From Cloeon dipterum (taxonomy: Eukaryota; Arthropoda; Insecta; Ephemeroptera; Baetidae), in contig NC_088787.1 in assembly GCF_949628265.1 (NCBI RefSeq), positions 26,216,501 through 26,280,500 on the forward strand: DNA of 64,000 bases, read 5' to 3'. Both the position numbers and the translations under genes were made by a program. Each line of letters begins with the position of its first letter. Positions within the stretch are counted from its first letter, which is position 1. The notes beneath the pieces were generated by a model that was given only the letters and a program-made list of their open reading frames with translations, made no database searches and was not told where the DNA came from. Shown here piece by piece: positions 51,301 to 62,500 of the stretch.

Positions 51301-51955
51301 AGTACAAGCTCGAGTCCTGGAGACTCAATTCTTACCTTCAGGTTCACCGGAACATCGTCGTTGGTGGTGTGGATCAGCGTCTGGTCGAGATCGACAAGCA
51401 ACACTAGTTTTCTGTCTCTCAACAGGCGCTCTTCGTCCACCCGACCCAGCTTCTGGGCTTGCTGTAGGCAATATTATACTCAAAGTAAAGAAAAAAAAAT
51501 AGAAAAAAATTTGTTCTTGCCTCAATGCTAACTTTGAGTTCAGGAACTGAGTGAACCATTGGCACTGAAGCAGTTTGTTGCTTTTCGTCGCTGAGATCGG
51601 CACCACACTCCGCACAGAGATCCCTCATCACGGTTGGGTGCGAACACAACTCGATCTCCAGAACTTCATCCCTGCAGAGAAATAGAGAAAATCAGCGAGC
51701 ATATAATATTAATTCTAATTTGATAGCGCAGCCAAACCCTGGTTTTATGGAATCCCCTTCTTTGAGCAAGAGTGTAGTGACGGTTCCGACTTTGTTTGCT
51801 CTCAGCTTCTCGTGCTTGTCTTCGCCCGCGTTGCAGTAATGCAGCAGTACTTTGCCCATGGAGACCTGGTCGCCGGGCTTGACCTTCCACTGAGCTAATT
51901 TGCATGCTTGTTGCGTCCCTTTCGCACCCACGAAAACCACCCTTTCTTTCACCAT
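48331..51955 (-). CDS. Fcp1: RNA polymerase II CTD phosphatase FCP1 (CTDP1)
   Basis: Eight exons: 51955-51738, 51671-51521, 51461-51336, 51278-51034, 50972-50791, 50738-50092, 49847-49670 and 48785-48331. They encode 733 residues. N-terminal residues resemble a lipoyl-like fold (KPGDQVSMGKVL). The FCP homology domain follows, with the catalytic pair in VDLDQTLIHTT (D147 and D149), then RLRPGTAKFLE and CIIDDREDVW. A Lys/Glu/Pro-rich repetitive linker (about 310-430) precedes a BRCT domain (about 485-575). The C-terminus has SMDKEVDDI and an acidic Ser/Asp/Glu tail that in the family binds TFIIF. FCP1 removes phosphate from the Pol II CTD to recycle the enzyme. Intron 2 starts with GC. The start is the first ATG in frame at 51955. 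Confidence 0.96.
48902..48907 (+). terminator. Nearest downstream poly(A) hexamer for GUF1
   Basis: AATAAA at 48902 is the first canonical plus-strand signal after the GUF1 stop. Using it would make the GUF1 3'UTR antisense to the entire last exon of FCP1. A non-canonical signal nearer the stop is equally possible. Confidence 0.25.
50465..50655 (-). repeat. 63-bp higher-order coding repeat in FCP1
   Basis: About three copies of a 63-bp unit lie inside exon 6. Each encodes a 10-residue plus an 11-residue version of PEEKVEQKET. The repeat forms the charged linker between the phosphatase and BRCT domains. Confidence 0.75.
51519..51520 (-). other. GC splice donor, FCP1 intron 2
   Basis: Exon 2 ends ATTGAG at 51521 and the intron opens GCAAGA, close to the AG|GCAAGT consensus for GC-AG introns. 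The join gives SIEQAQKLG, matching the conserved SSEQAEQLG of the human protein. Confidence 0.88.
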
Positions 51956-52502
51956 TTCACCCAACCAACCCGTAAAATTTGTTTGTTTTCGCTACTTTGC
52001 GCTCTCACGCTTTTGTTATGATAGCCAGCATCTGTCCAATCCCGATCCATACACCTGGGATTTTTTGTTTAGCACGGGTGGGGAGACCATAACAGAGACC
52101 CGATGTAATTGATTTTGTACTTGAAAGTTTCGTTTGATACGTTTGATATTGACCGACTCGATAATTTAACTAGTGTCAAATGATTGATTTTAGCCCGTGA
52201 TTGCGAAAGATAGTTGAGAGAATCGTTTATTTTATGTACTTCATCGGATTATTTTTAGATCCGTTTAGTACATACGTATTTAATACAATAATGTTCCCTC
52301 CCCTCTTTAAGTAGAAATGGGCGAACAGTTCGCCAACAAACATAGAAAGAGGCGCGGCTTCGTTTAGTTAGACCAGAACACCAGAAACAGATATTTGGAT
52401 ACTACACTACACATACATATACCTACATACTGTGGCACACGACAGAGAGACAGGATCCCGGTTCACACCAAAATTATATAACGAAATTGGAGAACTTCAA
52501 AG
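51956..52502. promoter_or_regulatory. Compact bidirectional promoter region, FCP1 and SURF1
   Basis: Only 547 bases separate the two divergent start codons. Both sets of core promoter and 5'UTR must fit here. The region has no recognisable coding sequence. I did not find a clear TATA box placed for both genes. Confidence 0.55.
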
Positions 52503-53917
52503 ATGTTGCTCGCAGTTTTCTCTCGAAATAGACCCATAAATTCTAAGGTGTGTTCAGTTTTTTTATCAATATGTGATAATTATGAATTATTTTTTCATTT
52601 GGAAGCATAATATAATATGATACATAATCTTCTCTGGAACAAATTTTGGATTCGCATTTTGGCTAGAATTGACAGGTCAGCACATGTTCGTAAATACATA
52701 TTATTTTTCTTATATAATTCCAGGTGTGTCTATGTATCGAGTCGTTCCATGGTGTTCACAGGCGCAATCGCCCCGGTAGATTGTTTTCTACATCATACGC
52801 ACAAGCTCAGAACAGCAAAGACAAAGTTGGTCCGATGGGTTGGTTTCTGTTGGTAAGAGTATTATTTCAACGCATGATATAATTCTCCACCAATTCAAAA
52901 AATTGTAATTGATATTATTAAATAATATATTTATGCGTATGTATATAGTCCTAAAAATTAAAGGTTTCACACCTGAACTAATAAATGCACCCACCTTTTA
53001 GATATCTTGAAGTTTAAAATAAATGAAAAGTAAATCATTATAGGCCATGCCAGTTACTGCATTTGCTCTTGGCACATGGCAAGTGAAAAGGCGAGAATGG
53101 AAACTGAAACTTATTGAGGAGCTGTCGGAGAGGTCGAGAAGGAACCCCGTGGAGTTACCAGCAGAGTATGCAAGATAAAATTTAATAAATTTGGCTTCAA
53201 TTTTATTCAACAGTTTACCGATTTCAGCTTTAGTGAAATTGAAAACTTGGAGTATTGTCCTCTGAAAGTGAGAGGAACGTTCGACCACTCAAAAGAAGTG
53301 TTCCTCGGGCCTCGCTCCCTTCTGACCTCAGAGGACACCAGTTCAGCGCTGATGCCTGGCAAATCGGGTGTGCTAGTCGTAACTCCATTCAAGTTGGCAG
53401 ACAGAGAGTATGGACCACAAGCGTTACCTGGAACCCTGGATATAATTTATGATTCATCTCATTTTTACAGTGAGACGATTCTGGTGCAGCGAGGTTGGAT
53501 TCCGTCAAACAAAAAGAATCCACAGACCAGGATGGAAGGCCAAGTTGAAGGCGAAATTGAACTAACAGGCGTGGTGCGAACAAATGAACAACGGACAGCT
53601 TTTATTCCTCGAAGCCAACCTGCCCACAAAATGTATTACTTTAGGTAGTTTTGCAGAAAATTTCAACACAGTCATTTGATAATTGTGAGTTTTCGTTTCC
53701 AAGGGATCTGGACACAATGTCAAGAGAGCTTGGAACAGAACCGATCATGATAGACGCCAACGCAAACAGCACCGTGTCTGGTGGACCCATTGGAGGTCAA
53801 ACCAGGGTCACATTAAGAAACGAGCATTTTTCCTACATTTTGACTTGGTACTCGCTGAGTGCTTTTACTGGGTACATGTGGTATAGAAATGTGATCAAAA
53901 AGGTACCTTTATTGTAA
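52503..53917 (+). CDS. Surf1: SURF1, cytochrome c oxidase assembly factor
   Basis: Six exons: 52503-52547, 52724-52852, 53044-53165, 53228-53407, 53471-53644 and 53704-53917. They encode 287 residues, close to the human 300. An Arg-rich N-terminus (about 1-45) looks like a mitochondrial import signal. The first membrane segment ends in the family motif [14 protein letters not shown]. The intermembrane domain carries [18 protein letters not shown] and [20 protein letters not shown], and a second membrane segment closes the protein. SURF1 helps build cytochrome c oxidase in the inner membrane; loss in humans causes Leigh syndrome. It ends with a short VPLL tail read through a possible donor (AAG|GTACCT), so a different last exon is conceivable. 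Confidence 0.95.
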
Positions 53918-53960
53918 AATAAGAACTCAGGCTGTTGCGTTGATTAAAAATTTTCTCCGT

Positions 53961-53966
53961 ATTTAT
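53961..53966 (-). terminator. Possible poly(A) signal of Pins
   Basis: TTTATT gives AATAAA on the minus strand. No canonical hexamer is evident nearer the Pins stop, so the Pins 3'UTR may be about 0.65 kb and cross the SURF1 end. Confidence 0.35.
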
Positions 53967-54016
53967 TATCATTTTTTGAGTGTACACTAGACATTTACTT
54001 GACAACTTAGCCCTAA

Positions 54017-54022
54017 AATAAA
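54017..54022 (+). terminator. Poly(A) signal of SURF1
   Basis: AATAAA lies 100 bases after the SURF1 stop and is followed by a T/G-rich stretch. Confidence 0.5.
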
Positions 54023-54595
54023 ATTTGGCTGGATGTATATAGGTACACGTTATAAAATAGATCATCTAAATGGGTCCTACTTTGCAATGTAAGATAAATT
54101 ATAATGATGGCGGCAATTTTTTTGCATTTGTGCGCCGCCACATTGCTATTTCAAGGGAAGCAATTAATGCGAAATCGCGCGTTTGAGATTCATTGGCTTA
54201 CATCATTTCAAAATGCATAGAGGAATGCTGGTATTATTTAGTAAAGGCCCCAAAATTTCAAGTGAAATCATAGAGTGACTGGAGAGATTGAGAAAGACAG
54301 TAACAAGATGTGCTTCAATAAATGCCAAAATGCCAGACGTGTTCTCTGGAGGAATGCAAATCTTACATATTAATGGAGGTGCAGTCATGGACTGCTGATG
54401 CTCAAATTTTACACCTACCAGACCTTAACGAATTTCTGGACAAGAAGCACCGATTTGCTTTGACATTCAACAGTTAAAATATGTACGCAGGATCTTTTTT
54501 ACAATTATACAGATACATTTTTCGCACGTCCATTAGGATGAAGAAATGTAGGCCATATCCGACCCGACGGGAATTGATAGTCTTGCAGCAGATAG

Positions 54596-57500
54596 TTACT
54601 TTTTCTTTGGCACAGAGGCGCGCTGATCGTCCATTCGGCCAGAAGATTGCAGTCGCATGATCAGTGAGAAAAAATCTTCATCTGGCACCGTGGTGGCGGT
54701 AGCTCGTTGCTGCTGCTCCTGCTCCTCGTCGCCTGTCAAGCTAACGGCTGACACTGCGCTCTCCTTCGGCAACGTGCTTCGTTGGTCCTCTAACCGGGCC
54801 CCCTTAGGACAGAAACATTTTAAATAGTGAAAATCTTCTTAACACAATGGTTAATTCTTTACTTAAAGCAGTATCAAAAGAACAACAGCTAACAACACAA
54901 AACAGCCACTTTAAACTGTAAGGACCGACAATATGCAATGATAATTTTTCTTATTTTTATTTACAAATAAGACCCTGGATCAGGGATAGGAATCTCCCAG
55001 GGACTTTCCCAAATTTGCAGTGAAGTGATTTTATACGTTTTTTTCAAGTTTCGTGTGGTTTATTGCACTTAATATATATAAAAAAAATCGAAATTGACCA
55101 GATTTTACCATTCAAACATACATATATTATATTATGTTTAACGGTATCTGAAAATCTGGGGCTCACAGCGTTTAGTATTTTTAGTAATTTTGTAAATAAA
55201 ATATATTTTTATTAAATTTCGCCTTTAAAAGTTGACAAGAATTAAAAAGACAAAAATTAATAGCTGATTTTTTTTCGCAAAACCCCGGGAGAAACTACAC
55301 GCAAAAAACCTGCAAATAACCGGAACTGCAAATAAACGAATTATTCCCATGCCCTGCCCTGGATACAAGATTACACACTGTAAGATTTTAATGGTTGTTT
55401 GCATGCAGTTTACTAATTTCTAGAACCCTAAAAATAAATCTTTTTAACACAGAAAACAAGTGTAGATATCTTATCTGAAAATATCGTTTAGATAAGGAAG
55501 GAGGAATAATGTATAAATATAGACCAAAAAATGAGACATTTTTTTGCAAATCTAGGAAATTTAAAGAACTTGCAATATTTTTACCGCTGAAACTGAAATA
55601 CGTATCACCACATTTGGCTTCAGTTAATGACCATAGAGAGAAGCTAAAATCTAGATTTAATAATGATTTTCCATGTTTTAATAATTTTTGGTTGATTTCT
55701 TTGGATGTGGTGAGATCATGGTTGTGGTGTTCATTATGACTAAGTTTAATATTTAAAACAATAGAAACTGAAGGGTATTTTGGTTGAGAATATTATTTCT
55801 TTGACTTAACAAGAAAATAATATTTTGGCAATGCACATAATCAAAATGCTCAAGAAGGCTTACCTGACACCTCATCAGCATCTCAAAGAAATCCTCAGAC
55901 ACCTCAGAACTGTTGGCTACAGGGAAGGATTGTCCTGGTGGAGGAACCAGGCCTGGAAGGTGGGGCAGTTCAACTCTTTGCTCATCCATCCGCTTGCTCT
56001 GCATGCCGGCAATAAGATCGATCAACTCGTCAGCGCCCTTCTCTTCTACAGGGGACCAGGCAAGTCAGTCAAAACTCTCTGTCAGCAAAATACCAAACTC
56101 ACTGTTGGCAGGTGCGTTAGTTGCTGCCGCTTTGGCAGCAAGGTTCACGTTGCTAGGAGTTTTCGTACGCTTGATATTCTCCTTGTTCTCAGCGCCACCG
56201 AGAGTGCAACGCTGATCATCCATTCGTTTTGACTGGAAGCGGGAGAGCTGGTCAAAGAAGTTGTCTTCTTCCTCAACCTTAGAAGTACCCTGAAATTACA
56301 ATTTAACCGTAGCAGTTCTATCAACAGCATTCAGTGCGACAGCTACCTGGACATCCTCAATTGTTGTCGGCAGGCTAAGACCTCGGTTCAATTGGCGAGC
56401 ATCGGGAGTCATCTGATAAAAAATTGCCAAAAATCACAATTTGATCAATGCTCCAAATTTGTAAATCAAATTATTATTTGTTGAATCAGGAATTGATAAT
56501 GTGGGTACCTTGATTAAGTCAAGCTGTTCCATGCTCTGGCGTCTGACGCGCTGAGCGTTCTGCGGGACGTCTTCTTGCACATTAGGCAAGCCAAGCACTT
56601 TGCGCAGGTCAGAAACATTCATCTGGGCTGTCGCCTGTCCCATTTCGTCGCCGGTCTGCGAGAGAAGAAAGAGCAATTGAGTGCGCCATGGCGAGACAGA
56701 CAAAGGAGCGGAAATTGACCTGCTTGGATATTTCCAAGTGCTTGCTGGCATAGTGCAGCGCCTTCTCGTGGTTACCCATGGCTGAATGCGCGTTACCCAA
56801 ACTCCAATAGGCGCGACCTAGATGCAAAGTGGCACGTCAAAAACTACTAATATACTTAAGGCGGCGACCGCGATCAACAAACCCTCGCCCATTTTGTCCA
56901 TCAGCTCCTGCGCAATGCACAGGTGACGTTGGTGGTAGTCGACAGCGGTTGGGTAGTCTCTCAGCAAGGTATATGTGTTGCCCAAACTGTAGCAAGCCTG
57001 CGCCTCGATTGCTCTGTCGCCCAGGTCATGCGCAAGGGCTAGTGTTTGCCTGCAAAGTTTAGTAAGAATGTCTTTAAAATGGTCAAAGTACGCTCTTTTA
57101 ACAAAACAAGAAAAAAATCCAATATTATTTGACTTAAATAACTCGTCAATAAACAATTTTTTTAAATAAAACACGCCAAACACGCCGTTTAAATAAAACA
57201 CATTTTAAATGATTCCTAAGACTTCATGTTTTTTCTTCCAAATCAATACCAACTAGGAAAACCCAGTGAAATGAAATATAATGTTACTTGTAATGTTCAG
57301 CAGCAAGAGTGAACTCTCCAAGAAATATATGAGCGTTTCCTAAGTTGCTGTGGGCTCTTCTCTCCGCAGCTTTGTCACCAAATTCTTTAGCAATTTTCAG
57401 TCTCTGAAAAATTTGAGGCGCATTCATTAGTGAATCATCAATTTTGATAAAATCCAATACAAACCTCTTCGTGGTAGCTGATGGACTGATGAAAATTGCC

Positions 57501-58289
57501 CAGAAGGTAGTGAGTGTTTCCAAGATTTCCACAGGCTCTTCCCTGAGCTGCTGTGTCATTTAGTTCCTTCATCAGCTGCAAATTCCCACTGGAAATTTCA
57601 ATGGTTTGAGACGAGGTTAGTTACGACCAAAAGGAGTAATTACTCATAATATGAAACAGCATCCAACAAGCACTTCTTTACTTCCTCAGGGAACTCGCCA
57701 GGATCCTGCTGGCCCAGGCGGCCAATGTGTTTGCCTTTGGCGTGAAATACATTTCCCAGATTGTACAACGCTCTGCCTTCACCAACCTGTTGATGGTCAG
57801 ACTTGAACATTTCAGCTTCTCATTAAAGAATGAGAAATGACCTTGTCATTAAGCTCCCTGGAGATTTCGAGGTGTCTCTTGCAGCAAATTGTGGCTTCAT
57901 CAAATTTGCCCATGACCTTCAGGGTGTTGCCCAGGTTGCCACTGGCTTTGGCCTCGCCTAGCTTGTCCCCCATGGTTCGTGCAAGAGTGAGATCGTGTTT
58001 GTGGTAGGTCATTGCCTTCACATAGTCTCCTAGATAGAAATACGCATTGCCTAGCTGGCTGTAAATGGCGCTGAGAGTTCGCAGGTCATCGGTGCCGGCC
58101 TGAATGGCAGCTTCAAAAAAGGTGACACCTGCCCTGCAATCGCCAGCTTTGCACAACCTTTCTCCCTCCAAAGCCAATTCAAGGCATGTGTTGGAGTCAG
58201 CCGAACTCTGCAAAGAAATGTGATATTATATAAACTTGTTTTGAATTTGGCATTGATGAACCTACCTCTGGATCTCTGTTCTGCTCCAT
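54596..58289 (-). CDS. pins: Pins/LGN (GPSM2), TPR-GoLoco spindle-orientation protein
   Basis: Twelve exons: 58289-58266, 58207-57842, 57786-57644, 57588-57465, 57403-57288, 57049-56883, 56817-56720, 56655-56509, 56412-56347, 56289-56103, 56045-55864 and 54802-54596. They encode 608 residues. Residues about 10-350 form repeated TPR motifs (LGNAYFYLGDY, LGNTLKVMGKF, LGNTHYLLGNF and LGNAHIFLGEF). Four GoLoco motifs follow: 426-444, 485-503, 530-548 and 582-601. The third is split by an intron after Q540. The fourth has three residues instead of two between Gln and Arg. Pins binds Inscuteable and Mud/NuMA through its TPRs and GDP-Gαi through GoLoco motifs to orient spindles at the cortex. An acceptor at 58326-58325 shows that the 5'UTR is spliced. 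Confidence 0.96.
54803..55863 (-). other. Last intron of Pins (1.06 kb)
   Basis: AT-rich intron between the last two Pins exons, interrupting GoLoco motif 3. No embedded gene is recognised. Confidence 0.7.
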
Positions 58290-59598
58290 ATCAATTTTTA
58301 GGAATCGGATCTTTTGTTTCGCACCTGGAAAATCCAGAAATTAAGATAATTTATTGAAGTAGAAAACACACATGTATAATTTATACTAAATGTTACAGGT
58401 ATATGACATGAATGAATTTATTTATTTATCTTGATTTTTTAATTTTGAGATGTGAATAAATATTTCAAAAATATAAAATAATTTAGCGGTACCCTGCGAG
58501 AGAACAGAAAACAATCTTCGTTAAATTTAAAATACTCACTTGTCAGCAAATAAGAAGGAACGAAATCTGCTTCTGTCCGGGAATCATCAATAATAGAGCA
58601 AAATGCTAGACAATCGAGGCAAACGGATGTTTGTCTTAGTTCCTTACAAGTGTCAAGTTAGAAGAAAATCGACGCAAGAGGCGAGGCACACAATCCACTG
58701 ACTTGAATGATGTATGTATGTATCGGAACGGTCGGTCGTCGGTCCACCAGTTCACAAAACAGACGGCGAGTAGAGCAGCAGTGGCGCCAAATCCGGGTGG
58801 TATTGTTTGGTGGGGTATCGTTCTTGAAATCAACAAAATGGGTAACTTGCAGAAGATGAGAATCTGCGTCATTCAGTTGACCACAATCGGAGTTGAATGA
58901 ATCAGGTAATAATGCGTTAGTGACATTAAATGTCGAATGGCGTATCCTTTTTCTTTTATCTTAGTCTAAAGTTGGTAGATTATCCAAGTTGTCACGGTTG
59001 CAGGTTGGCGCCCTGATTGTTGCTCGCGCTCGCGAATCAGGCTTTGCTGATACAAAACCTCCTTGGCGTCGTCTGCGCTTGCTCTTCAGATTTGCGGACT
59101 GGAGCAGGAGCGATTTTTAGTGTGAGCAATAGCTATGCTTAGCAGTGCTGAAGCTGTGCAACTTAAATTTCAAAGTGATTTCTTCGTTGCTTCTTATCCT
59201 GATGATAGATTATTCCAAAATATGACCCTGTTTTGGAAGTAAGCCTCTGATGGTACTGTTTTTTACGAAGTGCTATTGTAATCCTGAAGCTAATGACGGT
59301 GATCAAAACGCGCCACCCCATTGAAACTACGTTATGTATGCTGGGCATTTGTTTTGCAGCTTCTCTGCTTTGATCAGCATTAATCCTGTCAAAAAATTTT
59401 GCCTTGATAAATATCATTCTTAAGGCTATATTTATTGATTGTAGCCTAAAATACCTAGCACTAAAAGCCTTTTGTGGTGCTGAGCACGTTGCTTTAGCTT
59501 AGGAAAACTTTACCGATCCGTGCTACCTATGAATTGGACTAGCCTACTTAAATGAGTGATTTTTGCAGACTTCAGTTAGCCAAGTAAAGATAGCGTGG
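58290..59598. promoter_or_regulatory. Bidirectional upstream region, Pins and SENP6/7-type gene
   Basis: The gap holds the spliced 5'UTR of Pins (a leader exon segment at 58290-58324) and, on the other side, a splice acceptor at about 59567-59568 just before the protease ATG. GC-richer sequence at 58980-59110 is the likeliest promoter core for the rightward gene. No coding exon is recognised. Confidence 0.5.
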
Positions 59599-62500
59599 AT
59601 GATGGAGCCGCAAGGACAGCACCAAGCAAACTGCGTCCCCACCATCTCAATCCCCGACAACAACATTGAGTTCATCGAGACTTGTGACAGCAACGTCTAC
59701 AGGATAGTGCAGGCTGGAGAGCCGTTAATGGCTCAACAGCAGTTGTAAGAAATAAAGAAATATACACACGTTCCTCAGTTATGATACAACTCATCTGATT
59801 TTCAACAGGCAAATGCAAGCTCCCACAGTAAAGCATGCCCAATTTGTCTACAACCAAGGAGGGCAAGCGCAGCAGCTGATTCTTCAAAATGCAAGCCCAT
59901 TTCAGGTTCAGCATGGTGCCCTTGTGACACCCCAAATGGTCTGGCGGGCATCTCCGCAGGTGCCCAAAGTGCTCTTAAAGCCACATCATCTGGTGAAAGT
60001 CGTGCCAAACACCACCAATGGCAACATCATAATGCTTACACAGGTAAAGGAATGAATTGTCATTGGCAATTCAATTTTTGCTATCATGAAAGAAGCAGAT
60101 TATTTAATATATTTTGCTACTGTTGATATTTATAACCGGCTTAGGCTGGGAAAGCTGTGTAGGTGTTTCTTTAGATTAAATCAATTTGTTTCGGAGTTAT
60201 CAGTAAATCATGAGGTCAACAACCTCAAAGCCTGTTTTGTCTTTTTGCCTGGGAAGAATAAAATATTCAAATGAAAAATATTTTTGTAAGGGATAATGTC
60301 CACATGGTCAGCTTTACAAACCTGATCGTAAAATAAGGTTCATGGTGCCTTGTGATTGAAATATTTACTTGAATACCATCTTATCTTTCATTGATATATT
60401 TGTATACACTTCTTCGACTGCAATAGCTTAGATATTTATTTGCATTTTTTACACAGTCACCACAGCACATACCAGTGAGAAACATACCAGAATTTCAAGA
60501 GAGATATGGAATGATCATCAGTCCTGACAAGAATTGCCAAGCAAAAGTTTCCCAAACTAATGCTCAAGCGTCTTCAGCAAAGCCGCCTTTGCCTACCGGG
60601 CCGCCTCCACTGCAGCCCCCGCCTCCGATAACGCCACCGCAAATCTTGCCAGAGGCAAATCTTGCCTTTATTCAAGCCCAAGGTGCTGCGCCTGCGGGTC
60701 ATGTGGGAGCCCCACGGCAGATATTAACAACTCTGAAGCCGGTCTTAATCGCCCGCCCTTCCCAGACCAGCATGCTCAAGTTGCACGACGCTAGCTCACC
60801 ACCCAAAGGGAATGCAACAGCAACGACCAGGTAATTGAGAAACAGAAACAAGGAATTTCAATAACACAATTGGGAAATAGTTAAATATATTATGCCCTAC
60901 TCCACATGATTGTGTTCATTGAGGATGGGCGACTAAGTGCAAATACTAAAAATTTTCAAACATGGAGTTTTTTTTAAATAGGCGACCGCTCGAGGTTGTG
61001 TTCATAGTTTTTAATCTGTTTCTTACACTCATAGAATCAGTTTGGTAAATTGATTTCTTGTTGCACCCTCAAATAACTGTAAAATAGCTATACTGCATGC
61101 TTCACGCGCGCAACGAATTTTAAATTCGCAGCAAAGTATGAGAGACGCCCAGATCTCGGGCAAGGCTAGCAGGGGTGAGTCAAAGAAGAGCTTGGATTGA
61201 GGGGAGGAGCTTTCTTTCACCTTTGCTGCTGCTTTCCTTTGAGCTGCGCTGTGCCACTCATTGCTGGTGTCGCTGTCTCACCACTTATTAAAACCCAAAT
61301 GCGTGGCGCGTCAAACATTTTGAAACCAGCTGCTATTCGGCATCTATGTTTCCAAAGTTAAACAATATGGATATTTATATTTTGACACAAAATTCAAAAA
61401 TTTTGCAGTCGCACTTTTAACTGAAAGACTTATGATTTTTATCAGAAATTATAATTTAAATTAAAATACCACTGGACCTTATTAGCAAACTATGCAGCTT
61501 TGTGGTTAACTAAATTGGGGCGGTTGAGGTGCTCACCTTGCCCGGTACTAGGCGACTCTCCTGAATGCAGATGGTCCGTTCTCTGGAAAGCTTGAGCTCT
61601 TCCCCCGTTGTCTGGCGCTTGACATTACATACATTTCGAGTGTGCAGGCTTGTGTTCAAGCCTTGTATTCCCATTTCCCCTGGTACACTCGTTTAAACTC
61701 CCAAAGCATGTTCAACCTTATGCAATAGCCTCTGTGGCTTCCTCAAGTGGCCCTCTCAGCGTATGAATCGCAGGTTCATTCATATGAGACTTAATCAATC
61801 AAAGCACTTCTTTCTTTTCTCACTCTCGCACAGAAGTAAGACTTAAGTATCCATAAACTCCGCCACTCAAACCGGTTCCACAAGCTTTTAATTGTTACTT
61901 GATTTGCAATCTCTAGCTTAATTTCTCCATTTCAGCGCATCTACGGCTCGGCACATCATCACCGCTGGGAACAAGAATTTTAACGTTATCTCTTCAACAT
62001 CATGCAAAGCCATTCCGTGCGCGCCGCAGGAGGAAAATGGGTAAGTTCTGATGTCAATTGCAGATTTGCAGCACTATTTTAATTGAACTTTGTCTAAAAT
62101 TAGGCAAAGTCCTGTTGTTCAAACTGAGGTGCCACCTGCGGAGCAAGCCTCTAAGGATTCCATTTCAAGAGGCTGTCCTAAATTGCCTGGGCTGCTTACC
62201 AAAGGTCCAGTTTTGTCTGTGTCCACCACAGTGACAGATCAAGCCAGTGTAACTCGCGCGCTTAGCCCAGCAACGCAAACTCCACATGTGGAAGCCATGC
62301 GGATTATTCCTGGAAAGGTTGCAGTCTGCTTGTTGTGTGGTTTCAGCAGCTTGGACTTGAACAAGTGCCAGCGGTGCAAGCGACCTTTGGGGAAAGCGAA
62401 AATCGTGGACGACAACATGCACAGGCCAAAAGACAGCTCCAATCAAAAGTCCAGCCCTAAGATTTTGAAGAGAGCGGGCCCATCTGAGAAAGTCACTTTG

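Larger units (their letters stand above)
53918..54595. other. Convergent 3' region between SURF1 and Pins
   Basis: About 680 bases lie between the stop codons. No exon-like sequence is seen. The candidate poly(A) signals of both genes sit near the left end. Confidence 0.6.
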
